From the NCBI GenBank assembly GCA_045613765.1, contig JAZLBO010000010.1, forward strand, positions 1 through 33,953: a stretch of DNA of 33,953 bases. The letters are read 5' to 3'. The stretch is from RGIG4097 sp045613765. GTDB taxonomy: Bacteria > Bacillota > Clostridia > Christensenellales > CAG-917. Made by a program: the position numbers and the translations under genes. The notes under the pieces were generated by a model. The model did not search any database. It was not told the origin of the DNA and saw nothing but the letters and a program-made list of their open reading frames with translations. This document shows positions 24,111 to 31,356 of the stretch, piece by piece (within the stretch, counting starts at the first letter, position 1; every line of letters starts with the position of its first letter).

Positions 24111-24140
24111 ATATGAAAAATTGGAAATTTCGAGGTAATT

Positions 24141-24593
24141 ATGGCAAAATATAAAAAATGTGAACGTTGTGAACTCAACTGGATACCCATCGAAGAAGAT
24201 CTCTGCGAAGTCTGCAAGGCAGAACTGGGCAAAGAAAGCAAAATTCAGTTGATTGATGAAGATGATGAAAATATCTTCAACGAACGCGTTTGCCCTATGT
24301 GCAAAGAAAATTATCTTGAAGAAGGTGAAGATCTTTGCCCTGCTTGCAGACACGAACAAGCAAAACTCAAAGAAAAGAACGAAGACAACTGGACATTTGA
24401 AGATGATGACCTTCTTGATGATGATGTTGAAGAACTTTCACTCAATGCTCTCCAAGAAGAAGAAATCGAAGAAGACTTTGATGACGAAGAAGAACTCCGT
24501 GAAGATCTTGACTTTGATGACAGTTTTGAAGAACTTGGCGACTTCGACTTTGAAGAAGATGAAGATGAAGAAGATGAGGACGAAGATTTCTAA
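24141..24593 (+). CDS. Acidic two-zinc-ribbon protein, 150 aa
   Basis: ATG at 24141 with GAGG ribosome site. Two C4 zinc ribbons: C8-C11/C22-C25 (KCERCELNWIPIEEDLCEVC) and C51-C54/C65-C68 (CPMCKENYLEEGEDLCPAC). From about residue 80 the protein is almost only Asp, Glu, Leu and Phe, ending in a run of Glu/Asp. The acidic tail recalls the RNA-polymerase delta subunit tail and nucleic-acid-mimic regions, but the family is not known to me. Monocistronic: own promoter and own strong terminator. A role in nucleic acid or ribosome interaction is only inferred. Confidence 0.85.
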   Translation: MAKYKKCERCELNWIPIEEDLCEVCKAELGKESKIQLIDEDDENIFNERVCPMCKENYLEEGEDLCPACRHEQAKLKEKNEDNWTFEDDDLLDDDVEELSLNALQEEEIEEDFDDEEELREDLDFDDSFEELGDFDFEEDEDEEDEDEDF

Positions 24594-24677
24594 TATCTTC
24601 ACAAAAAGCTGTTTATCCACACAAATATTTATTGTAAAATCGGCGTTGTGTGAAAAAAACCAAATTAAACACAAAAC

Positions 24678-24707
24678 AAAAAGCACTCAAACGAGTGCTT
24701 TTTTTGT
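24678..24707 (+). terminator. Strong terminator (probably bidirectional)
   Basis: AAAAAGCACTC (24678-24688) and GAGTGCTTTTT (24693-24703) form an 11-bp stem with an AAAC loop, then more T. It serves the zinc-ribbon gene and, on the other strand, the flavodiiron gene ending at 24766. Confidence 0.9.
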
Positions 24708-24765
24708 TTGGTTTTTACTGTTCTCTCTGCCCTGTTTTTCTAAAACAAGGCAATATCAAGCCATA

Positions 24766-26556
24766 TTATTTAATGGGCTCAAAGTCGCTTGCAGGGTGCT
24801 TGCAAAGGGGGCAGATATAGTCTTCGGGGATTGGATCGCCTTCGTAGATATAGCCACAAATCTTGCACACCCAACCTTTTTTGCCTTCGGTGTCAGGCTT
24901 GGGTTTGACGTTGGATTGATAGTAGTTGTAGGTCATTGTTTCGCCATTGGAGATCACTCTTGCTTCTGTCACTGAACAGATGAACATACCGTGGGTGTCA
25001 AGGTCAACGTAGTTGTCAACTTTCAAGGACATAAATGAGTTGATATATCTTGGCAAGAAGGCAAGTCCGTTGTCAGAGCGCAAAGGTGTCAAATCTTTGA
25101 ACTTATCCACGTTTCTGCCACTTTGGAAACCAAAGTTTTCAAAGACACTGAAAGGTGCGTCTGTTGTCAAGCAGTTTACGTTCATCTTGCCCGTCTGCTT
25201 GATGACGTGGTGTGAGTAGTTTTGCTTGTTGATTGTCACTGCGATTCTATTGGGGGTGTTGGTGACTTGGCTGACTGTGTTGACAATCAGTCCGTTGTCC
25301 TTTTTGCCGTCATTTGACGTGACAACGTAAAGTCCGTAGCCAATGTTGAACAATGCGTTCAAATCATTTTTGTTGGCAGTATTTGTGTTTTGTGCCACAT
25401 ATTCCCTTGTAAGTTCTGTTGCAAGGTCTTCAATTTGTGCCTTGCTTTCATCATCAAGGGCAGACTTGATTTTGACGGTGGCTTCTGTATATTGCAAGTT
25501 CTTGCAATTTTCAAGCATACCTTTCATAACCTTTGTTGCCAAAGGTGCCCAAGATCCGTTTTCTATGAAAGCGACTGTTCTATTTTGATAGTTTCTTTCT
25601 GTCAAAGCGTCAATGAAGTGGCGCATAAACGGGAATATGTCTGCATTGTATGTGGTTGTTGCAAGGACAATCTTGCCGTACTTGAAGGCATCTTCCACTG
25701 CCTCTGCCATATCTTCTCTTGCAAGGTCGCACACTACAACCTTGGGGCAACCTTTACTGCGCAACTTGTCTGCCAACAATTCCACTGCTTGCTTTGTGTT
25801 GCCATACACTGAAGTGTATGCAATCATAATTCCTTCTGCTTCAACTTGGTATGATGACCAAATGTTGTAGAGATTGAGATAATATCCAAGATTTTCCGTA
25901 AGCACAGGACCATGTGTGGGGCAAATAATTTGAATTTCAAGGGTTGATGCCTTTTTCAAGAGATTTTGCACTTGTGCGCCGTACTTGCCAACAATGCCAA
26001 AGTAGTATCTTCTTGCTTCGCAAGCCCAATCTTCGTTGACGTCAAGTGCACCAAACTTGCCAAAGCCGTCTGCAGAAAAGAGAACTTTATCTTTGCTATC
26101 GTACGTGACGATAACTTCGGGCCAGTGCACCATAGGTGCAGTGACAAAGGTGAGTGTATGCTCGCCAAGAGAGATTGTGTCCCCTTCCCCAACGATAATG
26201 CTTCTTTCTCTAAAGTCCGTGCCAAAAAATTGTTTCATCATCACAAATGCCTTTGCAGATGAAATGACCATTGCATTGGGATAGGTCTTCAAAAAGTTGT
26301 GTATATTTGCAGAGTGGTCGGGCTCCATGTGTTGAACAATGAGATAATCGGGAGTGCGACCATCAAGTGCCTCCTCTACATTGTCAAGCCATTGATGAGT
26401 AAATCTTGCATCAACGGTGTCGATAACTGCAGTCTTTTTGTCTAAAATGACATAAGAGTTGTATGCCATGCCGTTTTCAACAACGTACTGACCTTCAAAG
26501 AGATCAACGTCGTGATCGTTGACGCCAACATACAAAATATCCTTTGAAATTTTCAT
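24766..26556 (-). CDS. Flavodiiron protein fused to flavin reductase and rubredoxin
   Basis: Reduces O2 to water (and/or NO to N2O), protecting anaerobes. 596 aa; ATG 26556 with AAGGAG ribosome site. Domains: metallo-beta-lactamase-like diiron domain (H76-x-E78-x-D80-H81, H144, D163; about 1-250), flavodoxin domain (MIAYTSVYGNTKQA; about 255-395), flavin-reductase-like domain (about 410-540) and a C-terminal rubredoxin with CxxC at CKICGY and CPLC (about 545-596). The fusion lets electrons pass from NAD(P)H or reduced partners within one chain. It is divergent from the ABC exporter gene and has its own promoter. Confidence 0.95.
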   Translation of the reverse strand: MKISKDILYVGVNDHDVDLFEGQYVVENGMAYNSYVILDKKTAVIDTVDARFTHQWLDNVEEALDGRTPDYLIVQHMEPDHSANIHNFLKTYPNAMVISSAKAFVMMKQFFGTDFRERSIIVGEGDTISLGEHTLTFVTAPMVHWPEVIVTYDSKDKVLFSADGFGKFGALDVNEDWACEARRYYFGIVGKYGAQVQNLLKKASTLEIQIICPTHGPVLTENLGYYLNLYNIWSSYQVEAEGIMIAYTSVYGNTKQAVELLADKLRSKGCPKVVVCDLAREDMAEAVEDAFKYGKIVLATTTYNADIFPFMRHFIDALTERNYQNRTVAFIENGSWAPLATKVMKGMLENCKNLQYTEATVKIKSALDDESKAQIEDLATELTREYVAQNTNTANKNDLNALFNIGYGLYVVTSNDGKKDNGLIVNTVSQVTNTPNRIAVTINKQNYSHHVIKQTGKMNVNCLTTDAPFSVFENFGFQSGRNVDKFKDLTPLRSDNGLAFLPRYINSFMSLKVDNYVDLDTHGMFICSVTEARVISNGETMTYNYYQSNVKPKPDTEGKKGWVCKICGYIYEGDPIPEDYICPLCKHPASDFEPIK

Positions 26557-26587
26557 ATAAATCTCCTTATATATATCTATTATGTTT

Positions 26588-26616
26588 ATTATAAACTGCA
26601 TTTATCCTTTTGGCAA
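26588..26616 (-). promoter_or_regulatory. Promoter of the flavodiiron gene
   Basis: Minus strand TTGCCA (26611-26616), 17-nt spacer, perfect TATAAT (26588-26593), about 25 nt before the expected leader and ribosome site. Confidence 0.8.
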
Positions 26617-26667
26617 TATTGGTTTTTGAAAAATTGTGGCAAATTTCGGCAAAATACATTGAAAAAA

Positions 26668-26696
26668 GTGCCAAACCCTCAAAGCCGTGTTATACT
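26668..26696 (+). promoter_or_regulatory. Probable promoter of the ABC exporter gene
   Basis: GTGCCA (26668-26673, 4 of 6 matches), 17-nt spacer, TATACT (26691-26696). Weaker than the divergent promoter. Confidence 0.5.
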
Positions 26697-26711
26697 TTTG
26701 TCGGTGATATT

Positions 26712-28481
26712 ATGAAAAAGAAAGAAAACAGACATTTATTCAAAAAATTCGTGCAATATTACAAGCCACACAAGTTGACTTTTGCCATTGACATGATTTG
26801 CTCCTTCTTCTTCTCTGTGGTGGGGCTTCTTTACCCTATGATCACAGAAAAGATCCTTGACGAGTATATCCCCAACGGCATGATCAAGGAAATCTTGATT
26901 TTGTCATCAGTGTTGCTTGCCGTCTATTTTATCCGTGCAGGACTCAACTACTACATAAACTACTACGGACACGAGATGGGCGTCAAAATGCAATCTGCAA
27001 TGCGCAGTGATCTTTTTAGACACCTTGAAAAACTGCCCTACTCATTTTATGACAACAATGAAACAGGTCAACTTATGGCACGTATGACCAACGATCTTTT
27101 CAGCGTCAGTGAACTTGCTCACCACGGCCCTGAAAACTTGTTCATCACGTCGTTTATGACCTTGAGTGCATTTGTCTATCTCTGCACAATCAGTTGGAAA
27201 CTTGCTCTTATCATCTTCGCATTTTTGCCGGTGCTTATTGTCATTGCAGTGTGTTCAAGAAAGAATATGACCAAAGCATTTCAAAAGAGCCGTGAAGAAA
27301 TCGGCAACATAAATTCCTGCCTTGAAAACAGTATCGCAGGCATCCGTGTCACAAAGGCTTATGTCAATGCAGAACACGAGCAACAACGCTTTGAAAACAA
27401 CAATCTCGCCTTTGTCAAAGCACGTACAAAAGCATACAAAGCAATGGGTATTTTCCACTCAAGCATGACACTTGTCACAAGCATATACAACGTTATCGTT
27501 CTCATTGCAGGTGGACTGTTCTGTATATACGATAGTGCCAACTTTGACTACGTTGATTTGGTGGCATTTATGTTGTCAATAAACTTGTTCATTTCACCAA
27601 TTCAAACGTTAATCGGGTTCTTTGAGCAACTTCAAGATGGTATTACGGGATTTAAGCGTTTTGACGACATTATGATTACACCCACCGAAGAAGACAAAGA
27701 TGGTGCAGTTGACATAGACAGATTTGAAGGAGAAATCGCCTTTGAAAACGTCACTTTTGGCTATGATGACAGGACTGTCATTGACGACATTTCTTTCACA
27801 GTGCCCAAGGGCAAAACCTACGCATTTGTTGGCGCAAGTGGTGGTGGAAAAACAACCCTTTGTCACCTTATCCCCAAGTTCTACAACTTTGAAGAAGGGG
27901 ACATCAAAATTGACGGCACAAGCATAAAAGATATCACCAATCGCTCACTGCGACAAAACATTGGCATAGTGCAACAAGACGTATTTTTGTTCACTGGCAC
28001 TTTCCGTGACAACATCTTGTACGGCAACACTTCTGCAAGTGAAGAAGAAGTGATCGAGGCAGCCAAAAAGGCAAATATCCACGATTATATCATGAGCCTT
28101 GAAAATGGCTACGATACAGAAATCGGCGAGCGTGGTGTCAAACTCTCAGGGGGACAAAAACAACGTCTTTCCATTGCAAGAGTATTCCTCAAAAATCCTT
28201 CTATTCTTATCCTTGACGAGGCAACATCTGCCCTTGACAACACAACAGAAACCCTCATACAACAAGCACTCAGCGAACTTTGTATTGGACGTACAACCCT
28301 TGTGGTTGCACACAGATTGTCAACCATAAGAAAGGCAGATCAAATCCTTGTCATCAACAAAGGCAAGATTGAAGAAATGGGCACTCATGATGAACTTATC
28401 TTGAAAGACGGCATCTACAAAAACTTGCACGAATCTCAACACCGTGACGTTGCCCTTGACCCCATCATTGACTGCAACTAA
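26712..28481 (+). CDS. ABC exporter, fused membrane and ATPase domains (MsbA/multidrug type)
   Basis: 589 aa half-transporter that should act as a homodimer, as no second exporter gene is adjacent. Start chosen at ATG 26712 (MKKKENRHLFKKF); a GGTGAT lies just upstream, and the longer open frame overlaps the promoter. Six membrane helices in residues ~20-320, then the nucleotide-binding domain with Walker A GASGGGKTT, Q loop VQQDVFLFTG, signature LSGGQKQRLSIAR, Walker B ILILDEATSALD and H loop AHRLSTI. The substrate (drug, lipid or peptide) cannot be told. Ended by the terminator at 28500-28527. Confidence 0.92.
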   Translation: MKKKENRHLFKKFVQYYKPHKLTFAIDMICSFFFSVVGLLYPMITEKILDEYIPNGMIKEILILSSVLLAVYFIRAGLNYYINYYGHEMGVKMQSAMRSDLFRHLEKLPYSFYDNNETGQLMARMTNDLFSVSELAHHGPENLFITSFMTLSAFVYLCTISWKLALIIFAFLPVLIVIAVCSRKNMTKAFQKSREEIGNINSCLENSIAGIRVTKAYVNAEHEQQRFENNNLAFVKARTKAYKAMGIFHSSMTLVTSIYNVIVLIAGGLFCIYDSANFDYVDLVAFMLSINLFISPIQTLIGFFEQLQDGITGFKRFDDIMITPTEEDKDGAVDIDRFEGEIAFENVTFGYDDRTVIDDISFTVPKGKTYAFVGASGGGKTTLCHLIPKFYNFEEGDIKIDGTSIKDITNRSLRQNIGIVQQDVFLFTGTFRDNILYGNTSASEEEVIEAAKKANIHDYIMSLENGYDTEIGERGVKLSGGQKQRLSIARVFLKNPSILILDEATSALDNTTETLIQQALSELCIGRTTLVVAHRLSTIRKADQILVINKGKIEEMGTHDELILKDGIYKNLHESQHRDVALDPIIDCN

Positions 28482-28499
28482 TTCAACCCATAACAAAAG

Positions 28500-28527
28500 G
28501 GCAACGTAAACTCGTTGCCTTTTTTTG
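28500..28527 (+). terminator. Intrinsic terminator of the ABC exporter gene
   Basis: GGCAACG (28500-28506) and CGTTGCC (28513-28519) with a 6-nt loop, followed by seven T. Confidence 0.88.
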
Positions 28528-28594
28528 TACGTTTTTTGTGGGTTACTTGTGTATTATTTGGTTTTATTTTCACTTTTCTTCCATATTAGAAGGT

Positions 28595-28613
28595 TTGTAT
28601 ACGGCATATACAA
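28595..28613. promoter_or_regulatory. Inverted repeat upstream of the 44-aa gene
   Basis: TTGTATA-cggca-TATACAA, a perfect 7-bp inverted repeat about 107 nt before the ATG of the 44-aa gene; operator-like. Nearby CATATCA (from 28618) gives a partial sporulation-sigma-like pair with GTATA, too weak to call a promoter. Confidence 0.4.
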
Positions 28614-28719
28614 GGAACATATCAATATCGCATACTGCATCAAGCAATTTTGGGAGAGTTGTATAAAATTGTGAATACTTGCAAATACTAATCTTGCTCG
28701 GTTGAGCAAAGGAGTAATA

Positions 28720-28854
28720 ATGGAAAACAAAAACAGTAAAGCAACCAACAAAAACTCAACTTCAAACAAGTCATCAAACCAAACAACCAATTCTCAAAAG
28801 AGCAAGTCCAGTGAAAAGGACTGTGGTAAAGGTTGTAATTGTAAGGAAAAATAA
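28720..28854 (+). CDS. Small Asn/Ser/Lys-rich peptide with Cys tail, 44 aa
   Basis: ATG 28720 preceded by AAAGGAG at 5-nt spacing, one of the best ribosome sites here. The protein begins MENKNSKATNKNSTSNKSSN: low-complexity, basic, no hydrophobic segment. It ends in D-C-G-K-G-C-N-C-K-E-K, three Cys in six residues that could bind a metal or form disulfides. Similar low-complexity small proteins are common in spore-forming Clostridia, but I cannot name the family. Stands alone between two terminators. Confidence 0.7.
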   Translation: MENKNSKATNKNSTSNKSSNQTTNSQKSKSSEKDCGKGCNCKEK

Positions 28855-28871
28855 CTTTTATGCACTTGCTT

Positions 28872-28889
28872 TCACGGTATAATCCGTGA
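28872..28889 (+). promoter_or_regulatory. TATAAT flanked by an inverted repeat
   Basis: TCACGG-TATAAT-CCGTGA: a perfect -10 hexamer enclosed by 6-bp inverted arms. No good -35 lies 16-18 nt upstream. Any transcript would be only ~65-70 nt and end at the terminator 28926-28955, so it could be a small RNA or an operator remnant. Confidence 0.35.
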
Positions 28890-28925
28890 TGGCAACATTT
28901 CTACAAAAAGTTATCTTTACAAACA

Positions 28926-28955
28926 AAAAAGAGCAAATATCGATTTGCTCTTTTT
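28926..28955. terminator. Strong bidirectional terminator
   Basis: AAAAAGAGCAAAT (28926-28938) and ATTTGCTCTTTTT (28943-28955), 13 perfect pairs with a 4-nt loop. It serves the 44-aa gene on plus and cysS on minus. Confidence 0.88.
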
Positions 28956-29056
28956 CCTTTTGTTCTACGTTTTGTTTTGGTTGCAAATTTTGTCTTTTGA
29001 CTGGGCTTTTGCCCTTTTCTTGTCAAACAATAGACAATCTTGCGCCTTTTCTTCTT

Positions 29057-30472
29057 TTACAGTTTTTCAACAACTGCTCCGTCCTTCGTATCCTTGACCA
29101 CATAGCCAAGTGCAGTGATTTTGCCACGGATTTCGTCTGCAAGTGCCCAATTCTTGTTTGCCTTTGCATCTGCTCTATCCTTGACAAGTTGCAAAACTTC
29201 TGCAGGGACGTCGTTTTGTACACTTTCTTCCTTGGCTTCAACTTCTTCTGCTTTGACAAAGACCTTGGGGTCTGCACGGAAGAAACCAAGAAGACCATAG
29301 ACCTTTTTCAACGTCAAGACGTCATCAACTGCCGTCTTATCCCCTGTGTTGACCTTTGATTTTATCTTCTTGAAGATACCAAAGAGATTTGCAAGTGCCT
29401 TTGCAGTGTTGAAGTCGTCATCCATTGCTTGCTTGAAACTGTCTTTGATGCCTTGATGATCAATTTCTTCCCCTTGTGTGCCAAAGGTGGAATATACGCT
29501 GTCGATAATCTTGTAAAATCCTGTGATATGCTTTTCTGCATCAGGGAAAAGATTGTCTGTGACGTTGATATCTCCACGATAGTTTGTTTGAAGAAGTGCA
29601 AATTTGATGACTTCGGGATGATATTTTTCAAGCAAATCATGAAGAACAAGACTGTTGCCAAGGCTCTTGGACATCTTTTGTCCATTGACCTTGATAAGTC
29701 CGTTATGTATCCAATATTTTGCAAAGGTTTTGCCTGTCAATGCCTCTGTTTGTGCGATTTCGTTTTCGTGATGGGGGAAGATAAGATCACGTCCACCACC
29801 GTGAATATCAATTTGGTCACCAAAGGCTTTCATATTCATTGCAGAGCACTCAATATGCCAGCCGGGACGTCCTTTGCCCCATGCTGATTCCCAGTAAGGT
29901 TCGCCTTCTTTTGCAGACTTCCAAAGTGCAAAGTCAAGGGGATTTTGCTTGTTGTCTTCGTTTTCAATACGGACACTTTCAAAGGCATCTTCAAGTTTTC
30001 TGCCACTGAGTTTGCCATAGCCGGGGAAACTTTCAACTGCAAAATACACGTCGCCTTCGCTTGTTGCATAGGCGTGACCTTTGTCAATGAGTTTTTGGAT
30101 GAATTCAATTATGCCGTCCATTGTGCAAGTTGCCTTGAGCCATACGTCAGGATCGTCAACTTGAAGGGCTCTCATTTCCTTGTCAATCTTGGCAATCATC
30201 ATCTCTGCATACTTGTCTGCAGGTATGCCTGTTTCGTGAGATTTTGCAATGATCTTGTCATCAACGTCGGTGTAGTTTCTTGCATAAGTGACCTTATAGC
30301 CAGATGCCACCAAGTACTTGCGAATAATATCGTAAATAAGTGCTTGATATGCGTGCCCGATATGTGCCTCGCCACTGACCGTAATGCCACATGCGTACAT
30401 AGAAACTTTGCCATCATTGATGGGTGCAAATTCCTCTTTCTTTCTTGTGAGTGTGTTGTAAATTTTGAGCAT
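29057..30472 (-). CDS. cysS: Cysteinyl-tRNA synthetase
   Basis: Charges tRNA-Cys. 471 aa; AAGGAAG ribosome site before ATG 30472. Class I signatures HIGH (37-40, within EAHIGHAYQ) and KMSKS (in GQKMSKSLGN). Zinc ligands: C28 in MYACGITV, Cys in IECSAM, and His/Glu in FPHHENE. The first motif reads ACGITVSGEAHIGH, rather diverged from the usual CGPTVYN form. The C-terminal DALR and anticodon regions are complete. It follows cysE (117-nt gap) on the same strand, a known synteny linking cysteine synthesis and charging. No T-box is seen in front of either gene. Confidence 0.95.
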   Translation of the reverse strand: MLKIYNTLTRKKEEFAPINDGKVSMYACGITVSGEAHIGHAYQALIYDIIRKYLVASGYKVTYARNYTDVDDKIIAKSHETGIPADKYAEMMIAKIDKEMRALQVDDPDVWLKATCTMDGIIEFIQKLIDKGHAYATSEGDVYFAVESFPGYGKLSGRKLEDAFESVRIENEDNKQNPLDFALWKSAKEGEPYWESAWGKGRPGWHIECSAMNMKAFGDQIDIHGGGRDLIFPHHENEIAQTEALTGKTFAKYWIHNGLIKVNGQKMSKSLGNSLVLHDLLEKYHPEVIKFALLQTNYRGDINVTDNLFPDAEKHITGFYKIIDSVYSTFGTQGEEIDHQGIKDSFKQAMDDDFNTAKALANLFGIFKKIKSKVNTGDKTAVDDVLTLKKVYGLLGFFRADPKVFVKAEEVEAKEESVQNDVPAEVLQLVKDRADAKANKNWALADEIRGKITALGYVVKDTKDGAVVEKL

Positions 30473-30589
30473 AATCTTCCTTTTTCTATGCCGTGCCGTA
30501 TGTCAAGATTTTTATTTATATTGACAAAACAGCAGTTTTATATTGCGTTTTTGCTTTTATAATCTATTTGTTTTGTTGTTTTGACAATT

Positions 30590-31306
30590 TTACTCTGCCT
30601 TGTTTTCTTCTTCAACGGAAGGCTCAGCTTCGCCTTTCATATTGTTTTCATCAAGGGTGAGTGAATATCTGCAAGTCTTTATGCCTGCGCTCTTTTCAAG
30701 TTCAAATATTCTATCGTTGACACGCTTCAATTCTTCCAAAATAGGATCGGGAAGTTTGACTTGATCCATGTCAGAAACACGTCTGCCTGCTTGCTTGACA
30801 ATACGGCCGGGAACACCAACAACCGTTGAGTGAGGGGGCACTGATTTGAGCACTACACTGCCTGCGCCAATCTTGCTGCCTGCACCTATTGTCAAAGGGC
30901 CAAGCACCTTTGCGCCTGCAGATACCATAACGTCGTTTTCAAGTGTAGGGTGACGCTTGCCTGTGTCCTTGCCCGTACCACCAAGAGTGACTCCTTGATA
31001 GAGTATGCAGTTGTCGCCAATCTCTGCAGTTTCTCCTATGACAACGCCGTAGCCGTGGTCTATCATAACACTCTTGCCGATCGTTGCGCCCGGGTGTATT
31101 TCCACGCCTGTGCGCTTGCGTGAAATGTAGGCGATATATCTTGCCCACGTCTTAAAACCCTTGACCCACAATCTGTGTGCAGTGACGTGTGAGCAAAGGG
31201 CTTTATAGCCAGCGTATGTAAGACGGACAGCAGTTCTGCTTGTTGCAGCAGGGTCGCTTTCCATTATCTTTTCAAGATAAGATTTTTTAAGTTCTCTTGC
31301 TTTCAT
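30590..31306 (-). CDS. cysE: Serine O-acetyltransferase (EpsC/CysE)
   Basis: Makes O-acetylserine, the first step of cysteine synthesis. 238 aa. After an N-terminal helical part, left-handed beta-helix hexapeptides run from VEIHPGATIGKSVMIDHG through IGETAEIGDNCILYQGVTLGG, with catalytic His in IDHG and KRHP. The C-terminus has an acidic extension. The ATG at 31306 lacks a ribosome site. It is 50 nt after ftsH on the same strand, separated by a hairpin at 31321-31348, so the promoter is unclear. Confidence 0.94.
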   Translation of the reverse strand: MKARELKKSYLEKIMESDPAATSRTAVRLTYAGYKALCSHVTAHRLWVKGFKTWARYIAYISRKRTGVEIHPGATIGKSVMIDHGYGVVIGETAEIGDNCILYQGVTLGGTGKDTGKRHPTLENDVMVSAGAKVLGPLTIGAGSKIGAGSVVLKSVPPHSTVVGVPGRIVKQAGRRVSDMDQVKLPDPILEELKRVNDRIFELEKSAGIKTCRYSLTLDENNMKGEAEPSVEEENKAE

Positions 31307-31320
31307 AGTCTTAAAAGTCC

Positions 31321-31348
31321 AAACGGCAAAACCTAAATTTTGCCGTTT
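31321..31348 (-). terminator. Hairpin between ftsH and cysE
   Basis: AAACGGCAAAA (31321-31331) and TTTTGCCGTTT (31338-31348), 11 perfect pairs with a 6-nt loop. T tracts are short (GGACTTTT on the minus strand), so it may be a weak terminator or an mRNA-processing stem. Confidence 0.5.
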
Positions 31349-31356
31349 TGTATAGT

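Noticed and set aside
24613..24621. Perfect DnaA box TTATCCACA
   Set aside because: A single box with no cluster, no AT-rich unwinding region with dnaA/dnaN nearby; expected by chance in a window of this size.
24253..24975. 240-codon plus-strand frame rich in Lys and Met
   Set aside because: Out-of-frame shadow of the acidic zinc-ribbon gene that runs through its terminator into the end of the flavodiiron gene.
30473..30589. T-box leader before cysS (also sought before cysE and glnS)
   Set aside because: No T-box sequence, no specifier stem and, before cysE and glnS, not enough room between promoter or upstream gene and the start codon.
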